Origin: Notospermus geniculatus | Lineage: Eukaryota > Nemertea > Pilidiophora > Heteronemertea > Lineidae | Reading direction: 5' to 3' | DNA length: 64,000 bases | Assembly (NCBI GenBank): GCA_002633025.1 | Contig: NMRB01000154.1 | Location: 367,568-431,567 of the forward strand | Part shown: positions 25,401 to 36,233 of the stretch, in pieces | Numbering within the stretch: the first letter of the stretch is position 1 | Layout: each line of letters begins with the position of its first letter | Notes under the pieces: generated by a model | Database searches by the model: none | The model's input: only the letters and a program-made list of their open reading frames with translations | Told to the model about the DNA's origin: nothing | Translations under genes and position numbers: made by a program

Positions 25401-28082
25401 TCCTAACCTCTCGACTAACACTAACCTTAACGTTACTGTTGCCGTTAGCGGGACACTTTCTTTAACTCTGTAGGCCCTATTGTCTTTTGATGAAATCATT
25501 GAACTCACCTAGCTTTGGTAAATTGTAATCAAATCCGAGGTATTCCTCAGCGAATTCTAACGCCCTTTTCGTCACGTCTAATGCGTAGTTAGTTTTGTCC
25601 AGGTCGCCTTCTTTTGCCCATATTCGTATCTGTAGGAAAATTAATGCTTCAGAATTAGCACTTTTCGGTGACGCAAGTTTTGTAACGTTACAAAATCTCA
25701 CCACTGGAGAGATGTTGTTACGTTACAAAATCTCACCACTGGAGATATTTTGTAACGTTACAAAATCTCTCAACTGGAGATATTTTGTAACGTTACAAAA
25801 TCTCTCCAGTAGTGAGATTTTGTAACATTATTTTTCAGCAATGAGAGATTTTGTAACGTTACAAAATATCTCCAGTGGTGAGATTTTGTAACGTTACAAA
25901 ATCTCACCACTCACTGGAGAGATTTTGTAACGTTACAAAATATCTCCAGTGGCGAGGTTTTGTAACGTTACAAAATCTCTCCAGTGGTGAGATTTTGTAA
26001 CGTTACAAAATATCTCCAGTGGTGAGATTTTGTAACATTATTTTTCAGCAATTATAGAATTTCTACAGTATGGCTGTTAGCTGCTGCCATCAGTGGTAGA
26101 GGATGGAATTAGTAGTAAACATGGCTGTAAAGTAGTAAACAGTAGTAAACAAGCAGCCGGAGGGCAAAATCATGAAAATGAACGCTTATGAAACGATTTC
26201 AAAATGATGACAAAGCCGTGGTCAACGTCGGAAGTAGGATTTAGTCCACTTTTTGCACGCTGAATATGTGGATTAGAGAGTTGTAATGAAAAAAGCCAAA
26301 AATAGGCAGGTGGTGGCAGGCAAATGCCTACGTCAGGTTCGGCGCTTTCACTGCAGTGGTGACCTTCGGAACTACGTGAACTATGCAATCTCGGCAGGTT
26401 TGGCCGGGCTGTGGCTTGGCTTCACAATTCAGTATTCATTGGTACACACCACCAAATACATCCAAATATTAAGTCAAGCCAATCAGGTTCCCGGCCTGGG
26501 CATTTTTTTGCGGACACCTTACCTTCACTCCTTTATTGGTGGTTGTCTCCGTGTACTTGTAATCCGTCAACACCACGGCCACAAGATAGGTGGACATGTT
26601 TGGAGTGGTAATGAAGCGATCCAATATCCAACCATTTGCCCTTTATTTTGGAAGAAAATGGAAACGATTTATCAAGAAAGAAGGAAAATATAATTTTTAA
26701 TCTTAGTGACGTTTTGGCTGACCTAGATAAGCTCTATTCATCAGTCATTTGTTCTTTCTTATCCCGGTTTCTTATAAGTGTTTTTTGGCAGACGTCAAAA
26801 AGTACATAGGCCTTGACGTATCCCCTATTGTTAATTATCAGCCTGACAAAGGATTTGCGGGTACTCGCTAGTTATGCGACGGCTTTGTGAATAAGGTTGC
26901 GAATCTCTGCAGGGGTAGATCCACATTTTAGGATGGGGCGGGGGGAGAATAAGCTAGCCCACACTTGGCGAGCACTGATTTGATGATAATACCGAGGGAA
27001 CGAACATGTGGGGGATTAAATGATGCGGAGACGTCGCACAGGCGGTTTTTTCACGCATACACCTACAAGTTCCGAAAAATCCGCCCCTGTTCCTTAAAAC
27101 AAGTACCTGCATGACGTACCGTGGTGTCGAATCCAGGAGGGGCATATTGGACAGGGCAATGTGACTTGCTCTCCTCTGGACTGTGACGTCAAAGGTTGAT
27201 TTCAAGCCTGGTTCGTCAAAGCAGGGGAACGCCCTTCGTGCGTAGTTAGGGGCCATATTGGTGACTACCATATGTCTGCAATTCACAAATAGGCTACCCA
27301 TAAGTCTAATAGGAGAAGGTCATGACTTCAGGAATACTTGGAATTTTCTTCAAAATAATACTGTGGTCGCGGAGTTATGCCGGACTGGGGGCGGTCAGGC
27401 CTAGCCGTACTTTTAGGGAAGGTATAGCCCAAACAAAAATGATTTGGTATCGGGGCATGTCTCAGGATCATTCATATTCGCCCACACCACAATTTCAGTC
27501 CACAGGCCCAACCCCAAGTTCCCCAGAACCAATGGGTGGAGTCGAATCCGGCATAACTCCGAGACCACAGTATATGCTTCAAACGGTGTGGAATGCGTCG
27601 AAGAGGACGAGAGGTGCGTCCAACCACCGAGGATCGATCCAGGGAAAAATCTTACCTCAGTTCGCCCATTTGCGTGTAGTAACTACTGTAATACATTCCC
27701 ATGAGATTGATCTCAAGTTTTTTCGAGTAACTTAGACTTATGTGGTACTCCCTCCCTGGTATAGTCAAATAATTTAAGTGAATTATCAAAAATTCCATGC
27801 TAGGGTATTCACTCCAGTGGGAAACCCAGCCCCTGGACATCTGACCTGCTTCACCAAACTGTAGGCTGGAATTGTCAACTGTCAGCTCCTTGGCATGGAT
27901 CACGATCTTCCTTGTTGCTTCACGACAGAGCATTTTAATTGTCACGTTTCCTTTTAGGTGGAAATCGAATTCGTTTAGGGAGTATATGTCTGGTTGGAAA
28001 TCCAAGTTGTAATGGAAGGGTATCATTTTCTTCGGTAGCCGAATCGACATCCTCGGCTCTTCCGGAATTGTTCCAGCAAACC
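17342..28082 (-). CDS. M1 zinc aminopeptidase, intact unit B (15 exons)
   Basis: Exons in transcript order: 28082-27656, 27275-27120, 26640-26523, 25629-25509, 25190-25042, 24251-24138, 23597-23454, 23078-23013, 22531-22466, 21879-21674, 20394-20288, 19841-19649, 18875-18728, 18094-18018, 17446-17342. All phases agree. The N-terminal domain shows [19 protein letters not shown] and [10 protein letters not shown]. Counted from the signal exon at 42940, the exopeptidase motif is AGMEN (302-306), the zinc site HEVAH (336-340) with third ligand E359 ([10 protein letters not shown]), and the catalytic Tyr is 425. The 18-residue and 89-residue spacings equal those of aminopeptidase N. The protein would trim N-terminal residues from peptides at the cell surface or in the secretory path. 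Oddities: no own start exon was seen, VNYD is preceded by FYI rather than YYR, and about 200 C-terminal residues are not located. Confidence 0.92.
17500..17725 (+). repeat. CTGAAGA-hairpin-GAAA repeat, two tandem copies
   Basis: Two direct copies read CCTGAGGAAGATCCCGGTTG and CCTGAAGAAGACCCCGGTTG, each followed by GGGTCGAAAATTTGCGAAAT. The GACCCC/GGGGTC arms form a hairpin with a GGTT loop. The counterpart in the other duplicated copy is at 29090-29275; related copies lie near 16384, 28847, 39913, 48602-48837 and 56420. Function is unknown. Confidence 0.8.
18312..18451. mobile_element. Perfect-arm palindrome in intron, unit B
   Basis: The arms GCACATTGACGGCAAATCTC and GGGATTTGCCGTCAATGTGC continue inward through GTGTTTTTAAAGTCGACTGA. 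The arms are about 60 bp with a short centre. A copy sits at the same place in unit A (31426-31563), so this insertion predates the duplication. Confidence 0.85.
19423..19505. repeat. (CAA)n/(CAG)n microsatellite, unit B
   Basis: About 27 triplets of mixed CAA and CAG lie in an aminopeptidase intron. The shorter partner in unit A is at 32289-32356. Confidence 0.95.
20188..20250. repeat. (GT)n microsatellite
   Basis: A run of alternating GT interrupted by GC near the end, just 3' of an aminopeptidase exon (20288-20394). It is absent from unit A at the matching position (near 33012). Confidence 0.9.
20570..21549. mobile_element. ~980-bp TA-flanked palindromic element
   Basis: It opens TAATGCGGATGTCAGGTCAC and closes with GACCTGACATCCGCATTA. 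The two halves are largely mirror images and are themselves built of blocks containing AGGTCAC, TGCGATCG-like and CAGTCGCCGA words. Around it is an older element shared with unit A (33165-33345), where the text runs across without this insert. No transposase is present, so it is non-autonomous. Confidence 0.88.
21974..22093. mobile_element. Foldback, GCAAAGCCCCCGAAACGCCA family
   Basis: The arms TTCGCAAAGCCCCCGAAACG and CGTTTCGGGGGCTTTGCGAA face each other. Related copies are at 33770-33893 (unit A, same position) and 42556-42669 (intron 1), so at least one insertion predates the duplication. Confidence 0.85.
23013..23078 (-). CDS. 66-bp M1 exon present only in unit B
   Basis: Acceptor ccatacag, donor AAG|gtaagt, phase 0 at both ends, 22 codons. 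It encodes [20 protein letters not shown], the helix directly after the catalytic-Tyr segment (TFILYCK), the position of the KGA...RML...GEE..F..G block in other M1 enzymes. The matching interval of unit A (34780-34840) jumps from one flanking intron to the other without it. Confidence 0.93.
23200..23246. other. Assembly gap in a poly-G tract
   Basis: 47 Ns are preceded by a run of G. The region is intronic, so no exon is affected. Confidence 0.98.
23680..23875. repeat. ~29-bp minisatellite, unit B
   Basis: The unit GCGTTCATTTAAACTATATT, followed by CGCTGTCTA, recurs several times. The unit A counterpart (35490-35860) is interrupted by foldback insertions. Confidence 0.85.
24605..24753. mobile_element. 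Foldback, GGGCCGTATGCACCA family
   Basis: Arms GGGCCGTATGCACCA and TGGTGCATACGGCCC, with further inverted text (AACTTTTCAATTGT / ACAATGGAAAAGTT). Related ends occur at 35370-35478. Confidence 0.85.
25675..26040. repeat. TTTTGTAACGTTACAAAA array in unit B intron
   Basis: About eight to ten copies of the 18-bp palindrome are joined by linkers such as TCTCACCACTGGAGA. This is the same sequence as the 3.1-4.8 kb array, 21 kb away. The matching intron of unit A (37380) lacks it, so it arrived after duplication or was lost there. Confidence 0.93.
27361..27570. mobile_element. 210-bp foldback, CTGTGGTC termini
   Basis: It begins CTGTGGTCGCGGAGTTATGC and ends with GCATAACTCCGAGACCACAG. Unit A reads straight across at about 38216 without it, which defines both ends. 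Confidence 0.9.
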
Positions 28083-29089
28083 CTGTGTTAAAGAAACAAA
28101 GCGGGGCTGAGTTGAGGAAGGTTCCTTTCGAAAACTGGCTCGTTTCCGATTTTCAATGAGTCGCCATCTTTAAATCGGGTTTCCGTCAATTTCAGTTGGA
28201 ACGCGCCGTCCTATCAATTGGTTTTAGATACATCGGGGGTGACTGGAGGAAGGTTCCTGTCGTAAATGGGATCATCCCGATTTTTTAATGGCCACCAGAG
28301 TCGCCATTTTGAAATCAGGTTTCGTCCGTGGCATCTTCAGTAAGAACCAGTCATCCGATAGAATATTTAGGTAGCCTATACCTATGTTTCGGGGCGACAA
28401 GAGGAAGGTTCTTTTAGAAAATGGGCTTTGGCTGGTTCCGATTTTCAATATGGCCACAGAGCCGCCATCTTGAAACTAATTTCCGTCAGTATCAGAGAGA
28501 ACCAGTCTTTCAATTTTGTGCCAGGAATGTTGGGTTGACTATGTGGAAGGTTCCTTTCGAAAATGCATATTATTATGCGCCCCTTTTTAAATGTGGCCAC
28601 CAATCTCAAACTAGCTTTACCCAATTAATAATTATAGAGATAGCCGTGTTGATCGTTGAATGAATGAGAAGAAATGAAATAGGTAACACCGTCTTTTGAA
28701 TCAACTTGGTTGACCGCTGAACCATTTTTTCCTACTGCCCCATCCATTAGTGGCCGTCGTGAACTTCATCACTACAATTTCTTGTCAGAAAAAGTTGAAA
28801 TAACAGTGTCTTACCCGGTGAGAGTCTTTTCTAGAGTTTCCGATTGGGGTCGAAAATTTGCTAAATATTCTGGAAATTGACTTTATACTTTATACTTTAT
28901 CTTACCCGGTGAGGTTGTAACCACTGGCAATAAACTGCCTCATGGCCTGTCGGATACACGGCCAGTACTCGTACCGACAGGCGTTGTGGATGGTTCCTTG
29001 GTAATCATCACTGAAAGAGGACACACACTATCTGACACATTTTTCTAATATTTCAGTTAGTCTTTGTCTTTTCTGGATTTCCATACTGA

Positions 29090-29275
29090 AAAGTGCATGA
29101 GGAAGATCCCGGTTGGGGTCGAAAATTTGCGAAATTTTGGAAGCTGACTTCCTATATTTTATCATGTGTCGACTTTTGGAGTCTTTTCTGAAATCTAGTG
29201 TGGAAAAGTGCCAGCCTGAAGAAGACCCCGGTTGGTGTCGAAAATTTGCAAATATTCTGGAAATGGACTTTATAT
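29090..29275 (+). repeat. CTGAAGA-hairpin-GAAA repeat, unit A copies
   Basis: Two direct copies homologous to 17500-17725 (CCCGGTTGGGGTCGAAAATT and CCCCGGTTGGTGTCGAAAAT). In the second, one stem base is changed (GGTGTC), which would weaken the hairpin. Confidence 0.75.
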
Positions 29276-29445
29276 ACATTATCGACTTTGGTGCTCTCTC
29301 TTTCTTTGCCTATTGAGTAGCACAATCATTTGACCCCTGTGTACCACCAATATTGCATGTTGGAAAATTCGTTTCCCTGTACACACTACACAAAGTATGT
29401 CAAACAAGGTATGGCTACTCTGAATGTTGGACAAATGTTGCCAAT

Positions 29446-30912
29446 AGAGTTGTTCCCTATTCCTGACAGTTGTGGGCCTGAACTGTTGGCTGGAAATATT
29501 ACTCGGACTACTATTGTATTGGCCATACCTGTTCAAGCATAATCCCAACACTCATTTCCTCGGTGTACAATAGTGTACAATAGTCAGGCGAGAATACAAG
29601 GAAATTGTAAGGCCTAGTGATTTTGCCCCACGTCATAGCCTTACTGGTTTGACAGATATTACCAAACAACCTTTGCAACAGATTGTGCATTGACACTTCT
29701 ATTCATAGGCCTAAAATGAAAAATGTTGCTTCAGTAAAGTTCATTCTGACAATTTCTTGCGGTCAGATTGGTTATCAAAGTGGGTAATCTTCTATCAGTT
29801 ACGTAATAATCTTCAAGCAATTGTATGACCTGCACTGTTAACTCTTCACAATTTTATCGGCTGAGGAAAACTTTGCTGACATAAATGTGACCGTCCACCA
29901 TCAACCATTCGCATGTCGCTCTCAGCTTGGCAGGTTGAGACCAAGGACGGGTTGCATCAGCTATGCTCAAAGTTAAGTTTGAGGTTGACGTCAAACCACG
30001 AGTAATATGATTTGCCATTACAATTTGAGGTTGAGAATGACTTCAAGGTTCGCTTGAGAACAAAGTCGACCTTAGGTATGACTGGTGTAACTGGGCCTAA
30101 AAAATGTGAAATAATCTATTTCTTCCCCTTCTGGTGTCATCTGAGCGACTTCCGTACGGTTCTGTGCTGGAGAGTCACAAATAATGGCATTTTCGGCCGT
30201 TTTAAGCCTAGTTTATACTTCGACGCAAGACCATCGGCGTCCAACGCGCGATCAAATCTGGACGCCGACTTTGCAGAATTGATTCATAGTCCAGCGTGCT
30301 TTAGCGACGGTGACCCGTTATGAAATGACTGAAGTAATCAGCCTCGCGATCGGACGCCGACCAAATCGCACGACAGGGTCGACGTTGAACGCAAGATCGT
30401 GCGTCGGTCGCCAGCGATGGTCGTGCGTCGAAGTATAAACTGGGCATTACAGGAGTAAGACAGTGGTGTGACGTTCTCGCTGAGTTGCATTGTCATTGCA
30501 AAAGGCGGCAACTTCCTTATCAGTGACTGCATCTCAGCGTCTTGCCCGATTGGTTTGGCTGTCTACTGTTGAACCCAACAATTGGCTCAACTGTATTCAC
30601 TACTGTTGGAATCAACTGTATGCCTACAACTGTTGCATGCAAATTAGTTTTTTATTGCTTATAGCTTTCAGGCCCAAGGCTGTGCGAAATGCAAGAATGA
30701 GCCTATTCGTTCAGTCTATAACAATCCATGATGGCAAATCACTAGGCCAATTCGATTTCCATGGTCTGCCAATTGTACACCAAACATTCATGTTATGATG
30801 TAACCCACATGCACCCACAACTCGTGGTGACAATGTCTAATACAATAGAAGCCTGGTAATAATTCCAGCCAACAGTTCAGCCCCACAACTGTCAGGAATA
30901 GGGAACAACTCT
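29446..30912. mobile_element. 1.47-kb foldback transposon-like insert
   Basis: The ends AGAGTTGTTCCCTATTCCTG and CAGGAATAGGGAACAACTCT are mirror images, with arms of about 75 bp. It is absent from unit B, which reads GTTGCCAATTGAATGTAGGC at 17882. A second foldback is nested at 30205-30446. Open frames inside are short and unrecognised, so it appears non-autonomous. Confidence 0.85.
30205..30446. mobile_element. Nested foldback element
   Basis: Arms GCCTAGTTTATACTTCGACG and CGTCGAAGTATAAACTGGGC, with an inner mirrored section (CGACGCAAGACCATCG / CGATGGTCGTGCGTCG). It lies within the 1.47-kb insert. Confidence 0.82.
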
Positions 30913-31085
30913 AATAGGAGCAGTCAGCCGCGCATATTGCCAACAGATGGCAGCACAGTCTTAGAGGACCAAATGTACAGGAAAATCTATATGATCGCTG
31001 CTCGATCGATAATGACTGGGTCCGTCAGATGCATTGAATTGGGCCGTAGTGACACCTAGTGGTCAACTCGCTGACAGCTCCTATT
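30913..31085. mobile_element. AATAGGAGC foldback, copy 1
   Basis: Arms AATAGGAGCAGTCAGC and GCTGACAGCTCCTATT. It abuts the 1.47-kb insert and is absent from unit B. A second copy is at 51873-52039. Confidence 0.75.
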
Positions 31086-31425
31086 GAATGTAGGCTATAC
31101 AGACCTATAACCTGAGCAACATCCGATCAAGTCGATCGGGCCCATGACTTATGAGCGATCCCTTACGACAAGAGCTGACAGTCGTGTATTTCGGAATTGC
31201 TAAAAACCAACCTTAGGTTTTCCTTGTGTACCCTGAACTGCTGCAGGGCTGTGTGGAAATTTGGTTTAATCAGTCTCGCCATGTATCTCTGCAAAAAAAA
31301 AATGTCATGGTTGTGTGCATGCATTTGTGGTGTTTCGCTGAGGGTTTGACATAAACTATTGATACGGTCACAAAATATTTTTCCTTCAATTGAATACTGC
31401 AGTTAGATTGTCGAGTTAAACCAGG

Positions 31426-31563
31426 CGAACATTGACGGCAAATCTCAATGCGGCAGGGGTGTTTTTAAAGTCGACTGACCCAACGCTGCTGGACTCGTCA
31501 TTCAGCCGGGTCAATCGACTTTAAAAACACCCCTACCGCATTGAGATTTGCCGTCAATGTGCG
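31426..31563. mobile_element. Palindrome in intron, unit A
   Basis: Homologue of 18312-18451 with the same arms; see that entry. Confidence 0.85.
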
Positions 31564-32288
31564 CCCCGTCTCAGCAATATCCACCCCTGCAACTAATGCG
31601 GGGCTCCGGTTTCCTCCAACCGCTTGATTTAGTAATTGAACAAGCCTGGTGGCGTCAAGGTTCACGTGTAGTCCATGAGCCAGACCCCAAATTTTGCAGT
31701 TTGACCCGCACCAATTCCATGACCATATCCAACATGGATTTTTGATCAGTCTGATAGTCTGAGGTGTCTGAAATCACGTGATGGACACTGACGCCACCAG
31801 GCTTGTTTTTGTTTACTACCTTCAGTTCCGGGAAGGTTGGAGAATAAATGAGCATCTTTCTTATGTAGTTGGCATCATTCATGAAAACAAACCACGGATA
31901 GGGGGCCGTCTCGTGTGTGAGAAATCTTGCTATGTCGAATACTCGCTCACTCTTCAATAATCCTGCCCTGAAAACGGTGATGTGGTATAGAGTACATTAT
32001 GTACGTGTACAGTCATGACACCATGTCTTATCTTCTCTCGCATGAGGACTTAAATTCATCATAATCTACCTAATACCATAATCTAAAATACCAAATACAT
32101 TTGTACCAAATATAATATACCATAATCTAAAATACCAAATACCTATAATATACCATAATCTAAAATACCAAATACCTAATATGAAATACCATAATCCTGT
32201 TGTAGTTTATGATATTTTAAATCCTGTTTCAGGAACACAGCCACCGCCACCACTTCACCACAGCAATAAAACCAATAACAATCATAAC

Positions 32289-32356
32289 AACAACAGTTAC
32301 AACAACAACAACAGCAGCAGCAGCAGCAGCAGCAACAACAACAACAACAACAACAA
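32289..32356. repeat. (CAA)n/(CAG)n microsatellite, unit A
   Basis: About 22 triplets of CAA and CAG, shorter than the partner at 19423-19505. Confidence 0.93.
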
Positions 32357-33769
32357 GCCATCATTGAGGAGGAGAAGTAGGTCGTTCTCCAAGAACCTAG
32401 AACATTCAAGAGTGGTATAAATATTCTTTGGGGACACAGTAAGTTGTTCCTTCAGTGTTAGGATGTATCAGGATGTGCCTTACCTACAAAGTCGTATAGA
32501 AGTCTCCAATAGTTGTATTCGTGTCTTATAAGGAAAGGCCTCCAGGTTTTGATCCAGAATGTCCGCAAGTAGCTGCCAATTACTTGTATCATAATTCACG
32601 ATGTAGAAGCCAGTCATGTCAACGTTACCGATGATCCAGTCATTGTTTTGGTCAAATGAGCTGATTGTAAGGTTAACTATGAAAAAGAAATCAATGGTTA
32701 CATAATGGATACATTTATTTCCATATATCTCTCCCTCGTCAGCATTTATTTGAGACTGGCCTTACTTCACAAAACTCCTGAGCGGATGACACCGTGGTCT
32801 CCGGAGGGCGAAGGGAGTGTCGCCCAAAACAACGAAATCATGTGAAGCACAGAGACGCAATGAAAACTCAAGTTGACAGTGTGGGTATGCTCTTGTAAAC
32901 CGGCGGCTAAAAGTTGTCGGTTTCCAGTCACCGATAAGATTCGCAAGAATATCTGGGTTTTTTACATTTCTCGGCGGCTTTTTACTGGCGGTTGGCCAAG
33001 TATAGTTATGATCTTGGCACTGACCGTCGATCCTAAACATACCATTCCGCTGATGCATCCAAATAACGTCGTCTTTCGTGCGTCCTATCGCAGCACCTGA
33101 TTGAAGGCTGAATGGTATCTCCCATTTGTAACTGTAGAGAGAGTAAAAGCCATCAAGCCCCGTTTCCACTACTACATACAGCTGATTCCGCCGTGCTTTC
33201 GGCGAGCGGAGCGGTTTTCACAGGCATTGGGATAAAAAACACGCCATTTATTGTTAATCCATCGAAGGATTATCCAAAACCCTGTGAAAACCGCGCCGCT
33301 CACCGCAAACAACGGCGGGTTCCGCTGTGGTGGAAACGGGGCTCAGATTGAACAATAGAAGCGGACACTTTTTACAGGGGGACACTGTTTACTGTTACAC
33401 CGGCAGATCGTTGTTGCTGATGGATAGCATGGTTGTCTACTGGATATTATTACACCTACTGTACCTGTACAATGTTGAGAAGTTCCCGACCGATTGTTTT
33501 TTGATGTCATAATTACTGAAGCCCATCAGGACCCTCTCCTGTGTCAAGCGTAACTTGTTCCCCTCCACGGACACGTGGATAACGGGGTATCCTTTTTGAT
33601 AAAGCCACGTGCCAAGGAACTCCTGCACATTCACGTGGTTACCGTTCCTGTCACCGAACACGTCTACGATCTGAAGAGTTGGAAAAACATCAAACCTGTA
33701 GACCTTTCCGAGAAAGGGTTCCCAACAAAGATGGCGGTCTAACAGTTCGCACCATTATGACGTCAGAAG

Positions 33770-33893
33770 CGTTTTCGCAAAGCCCACGAAACGCCAACGC
33801 GAACCCCAAACCAATTGTTTGATGCCACGAAGAGAGCACTGAACAAAAGGACAGGCGTTCGCGTTCGCGTTTCGGGGGCTTTGCGAGAACTCT
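33770..33893. mobile_element. Foldback, GCAAAGCCC..GAAACGCCA family, unit A
   Basis: Homologue of 21974-22093 with scattered substitutions in the arms. Confidence 0.82.
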
Positions 33894-34956
33894 TTACTAT
33901 TCAATGGCCGCTGGCACGCTAAGCTGGTCAAGCGCGCCATGGGCACACAAGTTACATGTACATACATCATTTGTACATGTACATAAACTAATTGATAAAA
34001 TGCGTTTGGTAGCGCTGGATAACGAATGGCCACGATGTAATGTGGGAGAACTGGTAGGTCACCATCTTTGTTGGAAAGGTCTATATACAATTTTCACGAA
34101 GATCCGACTATATGAGCAGATGCTATTAGACAAACTTATCAAATGACACCAAACTATCGGCAAACATGCAAGGACTAGGCCAGGTTTCTTCACCGGTAAA
34201 CCTTTGCCATGGATGACGTAATTGTTTGACATTCCGATGGCCAACCAACGACATGAATGAACAAAGCAAAGAAGCAAACATGAGACTCACAGACTGAACT
34301 GCTTGGAAGAAGTCTGTCCTTGTAACGGCTTTGAGCGCATTCTTTCTTATGTAATGCTGTAAAAGGGTAAATATGCGAATACTTGCGTGTAGATAGACGA
34401 AATCAAAAGGCAATTACTAGTACAGATTTGCTTACATGTTGGTTGAACTGGTTGAGAGTAGATGGAAGTGAAAACAAAGCTTTTTGTTCCACTACTTTCC
34501 TTCTCCATCATCTATTTGAAGATTTATAGACCTCATTTTAAAACGGAGAATTGGGACCAACTCTCCTTGCTTGCATTTAGGGCTTTGGGAAATAATACTG
34601 TTAGTGTGATGGTCGGCATTGCTGACCACACAGCAGGCTGTTGATATCTTCGAATCGAAGTCCTGACACTGAGGCTTGTGATATATGATAATTTTAAAGT
34701 CGAGCTAGTTTCAAGTGGCAAAGATAGGTCTCTGTGACCTTACAACTGCGATTTACAGACTGACAATAAACTTTTAATTTGATTTAATTCTAGATTTATA
34801 GAAGTGTGCCGCTACAATGTAAATCCGTGTTGTTGTGCATGCTATGTCGGGGGAGGGGGCATCACCAGAATCTATGACGCCGGGACAAACAAAAAGCCTA
34901 TAGGCGGTCATCAGGAGGAGGGGCATGAGATTCCGCCACGCTTGTATAGTGACCAG

Positions 34957-35075
34957 GACCCATATTCATAAAACCATGCTAGGCTTAGTTGCCTGCTAAA
35001 GTGGTAGTTTGTACAGGCCAATGTACACAACTAGCAGCCAACTAAGCTAGCAAGGTTTTATGAATATGGGCCCGG
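34957..35075. mobile_element. Foldback, CCCATATTCATAAAACC termini
   Basis: Arms CCCATATTCATAAAACC and GGTTTTATGAATATGGG, with inner GCTAGGCTTAGTTG / CAACTAAGCTAGC mirrored. Unit B reads GACCAGGTTACCGG at 23395 with no insert, which defines the insertion site. Confidence 0.88.
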
Positions 35076-35369
35076 GTTACCGGATGTTTTCAACTTAGTT
35101 TGTTTATTACAAATATAGTGTGAGAAGAAACTTACTTTACAGTATAAGATGAAGGTATCGTAGGCTCTGTTGATTTCTTCATTATTCTTGATGCGGTCGT
35201 CGGGCAGCACGATGGGTTGGGTGAGTCGATAGCTGTCCTTCAGAACGGCGCGGCGGTGACGGTTCATCGTATGTTCATCCTGGTGAAACATTTTGTCCTG
35301 TCAGTCGTCATTAGCCTCAAATAACTTCGGTGTAACTGGCGTTCATTTAAAACTACACAATTCGCTGTC

Positions 35370-35478
35370 AAGGCCCATATGCACCAACGGAGTTTAACCC
35401 TCTTCTATTGTAATTCCATTGTCCCTGTTGGACTTCAGCTGAGGTTAGGGTTAATCTGCATGGGTGCATACGGGCCTT
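35370..35478. mobile_element. Foldback, AAGGCCCATATGCACC termini
   Basis: Arms AAGGCCCATATGCACC and GGGTGCATACGGGCCTT. Absent from unit B (near 23689). Its ends resemble the element at 24605-24753. Confidence 0.85.
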
Positions 35479-35534
35479 CGAGTTCATCCAAACTACATTC
35501 GCGGGACTGGCGTTCATTTAAACTGAACTCGGCG

Positions 35535-35690
35535 TAATGCCCGCTGTACACGATCAAATGTTTCATCCAATTTTTTGGAAATTCAGATTCCGGGCCTATT
35601 GCGGCTTTAATGTATAAACCCGCATGTAGGCCTTTATTGAGCATATGCAGAAAATTGGATGAAAAATTTGATCGTGTACAGCGGGCATTA
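35535..35690. mobile_element. Foldback, TAATGCCCGCTGTACACGAT termini
   Basis: Near-perfect arms TAATGCCCGCTGTACACGAT and ATCGTGTACAGCGGGCATTA. Unit B reads GGCGTTACTAACG uninterrupted. Its core (ACACGAT...TTTCATCCAATTTTTTGG) is shared with the foldback at 61819-62152. Confidence 0.88.
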
Positions 35691-36233
35691 CTAACGTCCA
35701 TTTAAACTATATTCGCCGTCACTATAGCGTTCATTAAAACTACATGTATATTCCCTGTCTAGCGTTCATTTAAACTGTATATTCGCTGCCTAGCGTTCAT
35801 TTAACTGTATATTCGCTGTCATTAGCGTTCATTTAAACTACACTCCGCTGTCACTAACGATGTCCATTTCAATTATTCATCCATGAGTTTTGCTGCCAAC
35901 CATAAAATTAGTACCGTTTAAAAGTAATTTTTGGCTTCCATCAAAATTCTTAACTTTCGTGCGAACCAAGAAGATCAGAAGTCTTAACACCGCCCTTGAG
36001 GCGGCCCTTGTTGGATGAAGCAAAAGAAAGGAACTTATGGGCAAGGAAGGCCTCAGGTCGGCTACATGTATATCTTCTATACATGTAGTATTTTGCCCAT
36101 GATAAGCATAAATATCATTCTCACCAACTTGAATGTAGGGTCTCCAACCTCGGCGATGATTTTCCCGAAGTATTCGGCGAAGGCCTCCTTCAGCCAGAGA
36201 TCTGTCCACCACGCCATTGTAACAATGTCACCA

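Larger units (their letters stand above)
16261..28700. repeat. Segmental tandem duplication, copy B
   Basis: The plus-strand text from about 16261 (CCATTAGTGGCCGTCGTGAA...) to about 28615 is collinear with about 28718 to 39580. All aminopeptidase exons keep the same order and lengths in both, apart from the one exon missing in copy A. Differences are mostly discrete insertions. Copy B alone carries a Tc1-like relic (16430-17324), a ~980-bp palindromic element (20570-21549), foldbacks at 24605-24753 and 27361-27570, and the palindrome array at 25675-26040. Confidence 0.95.

Noticed and set aside
28082-29010. A single protein with two fused M1 domains (unit A last exon spliced to unit B first exon)
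   Set aside because: The last shared exon ends in phase 2 (ACC GG|gtaaga) and the first exon of unit B needs a phase 1 partner. The join shifts frame and meets a stop within about 20 codons.
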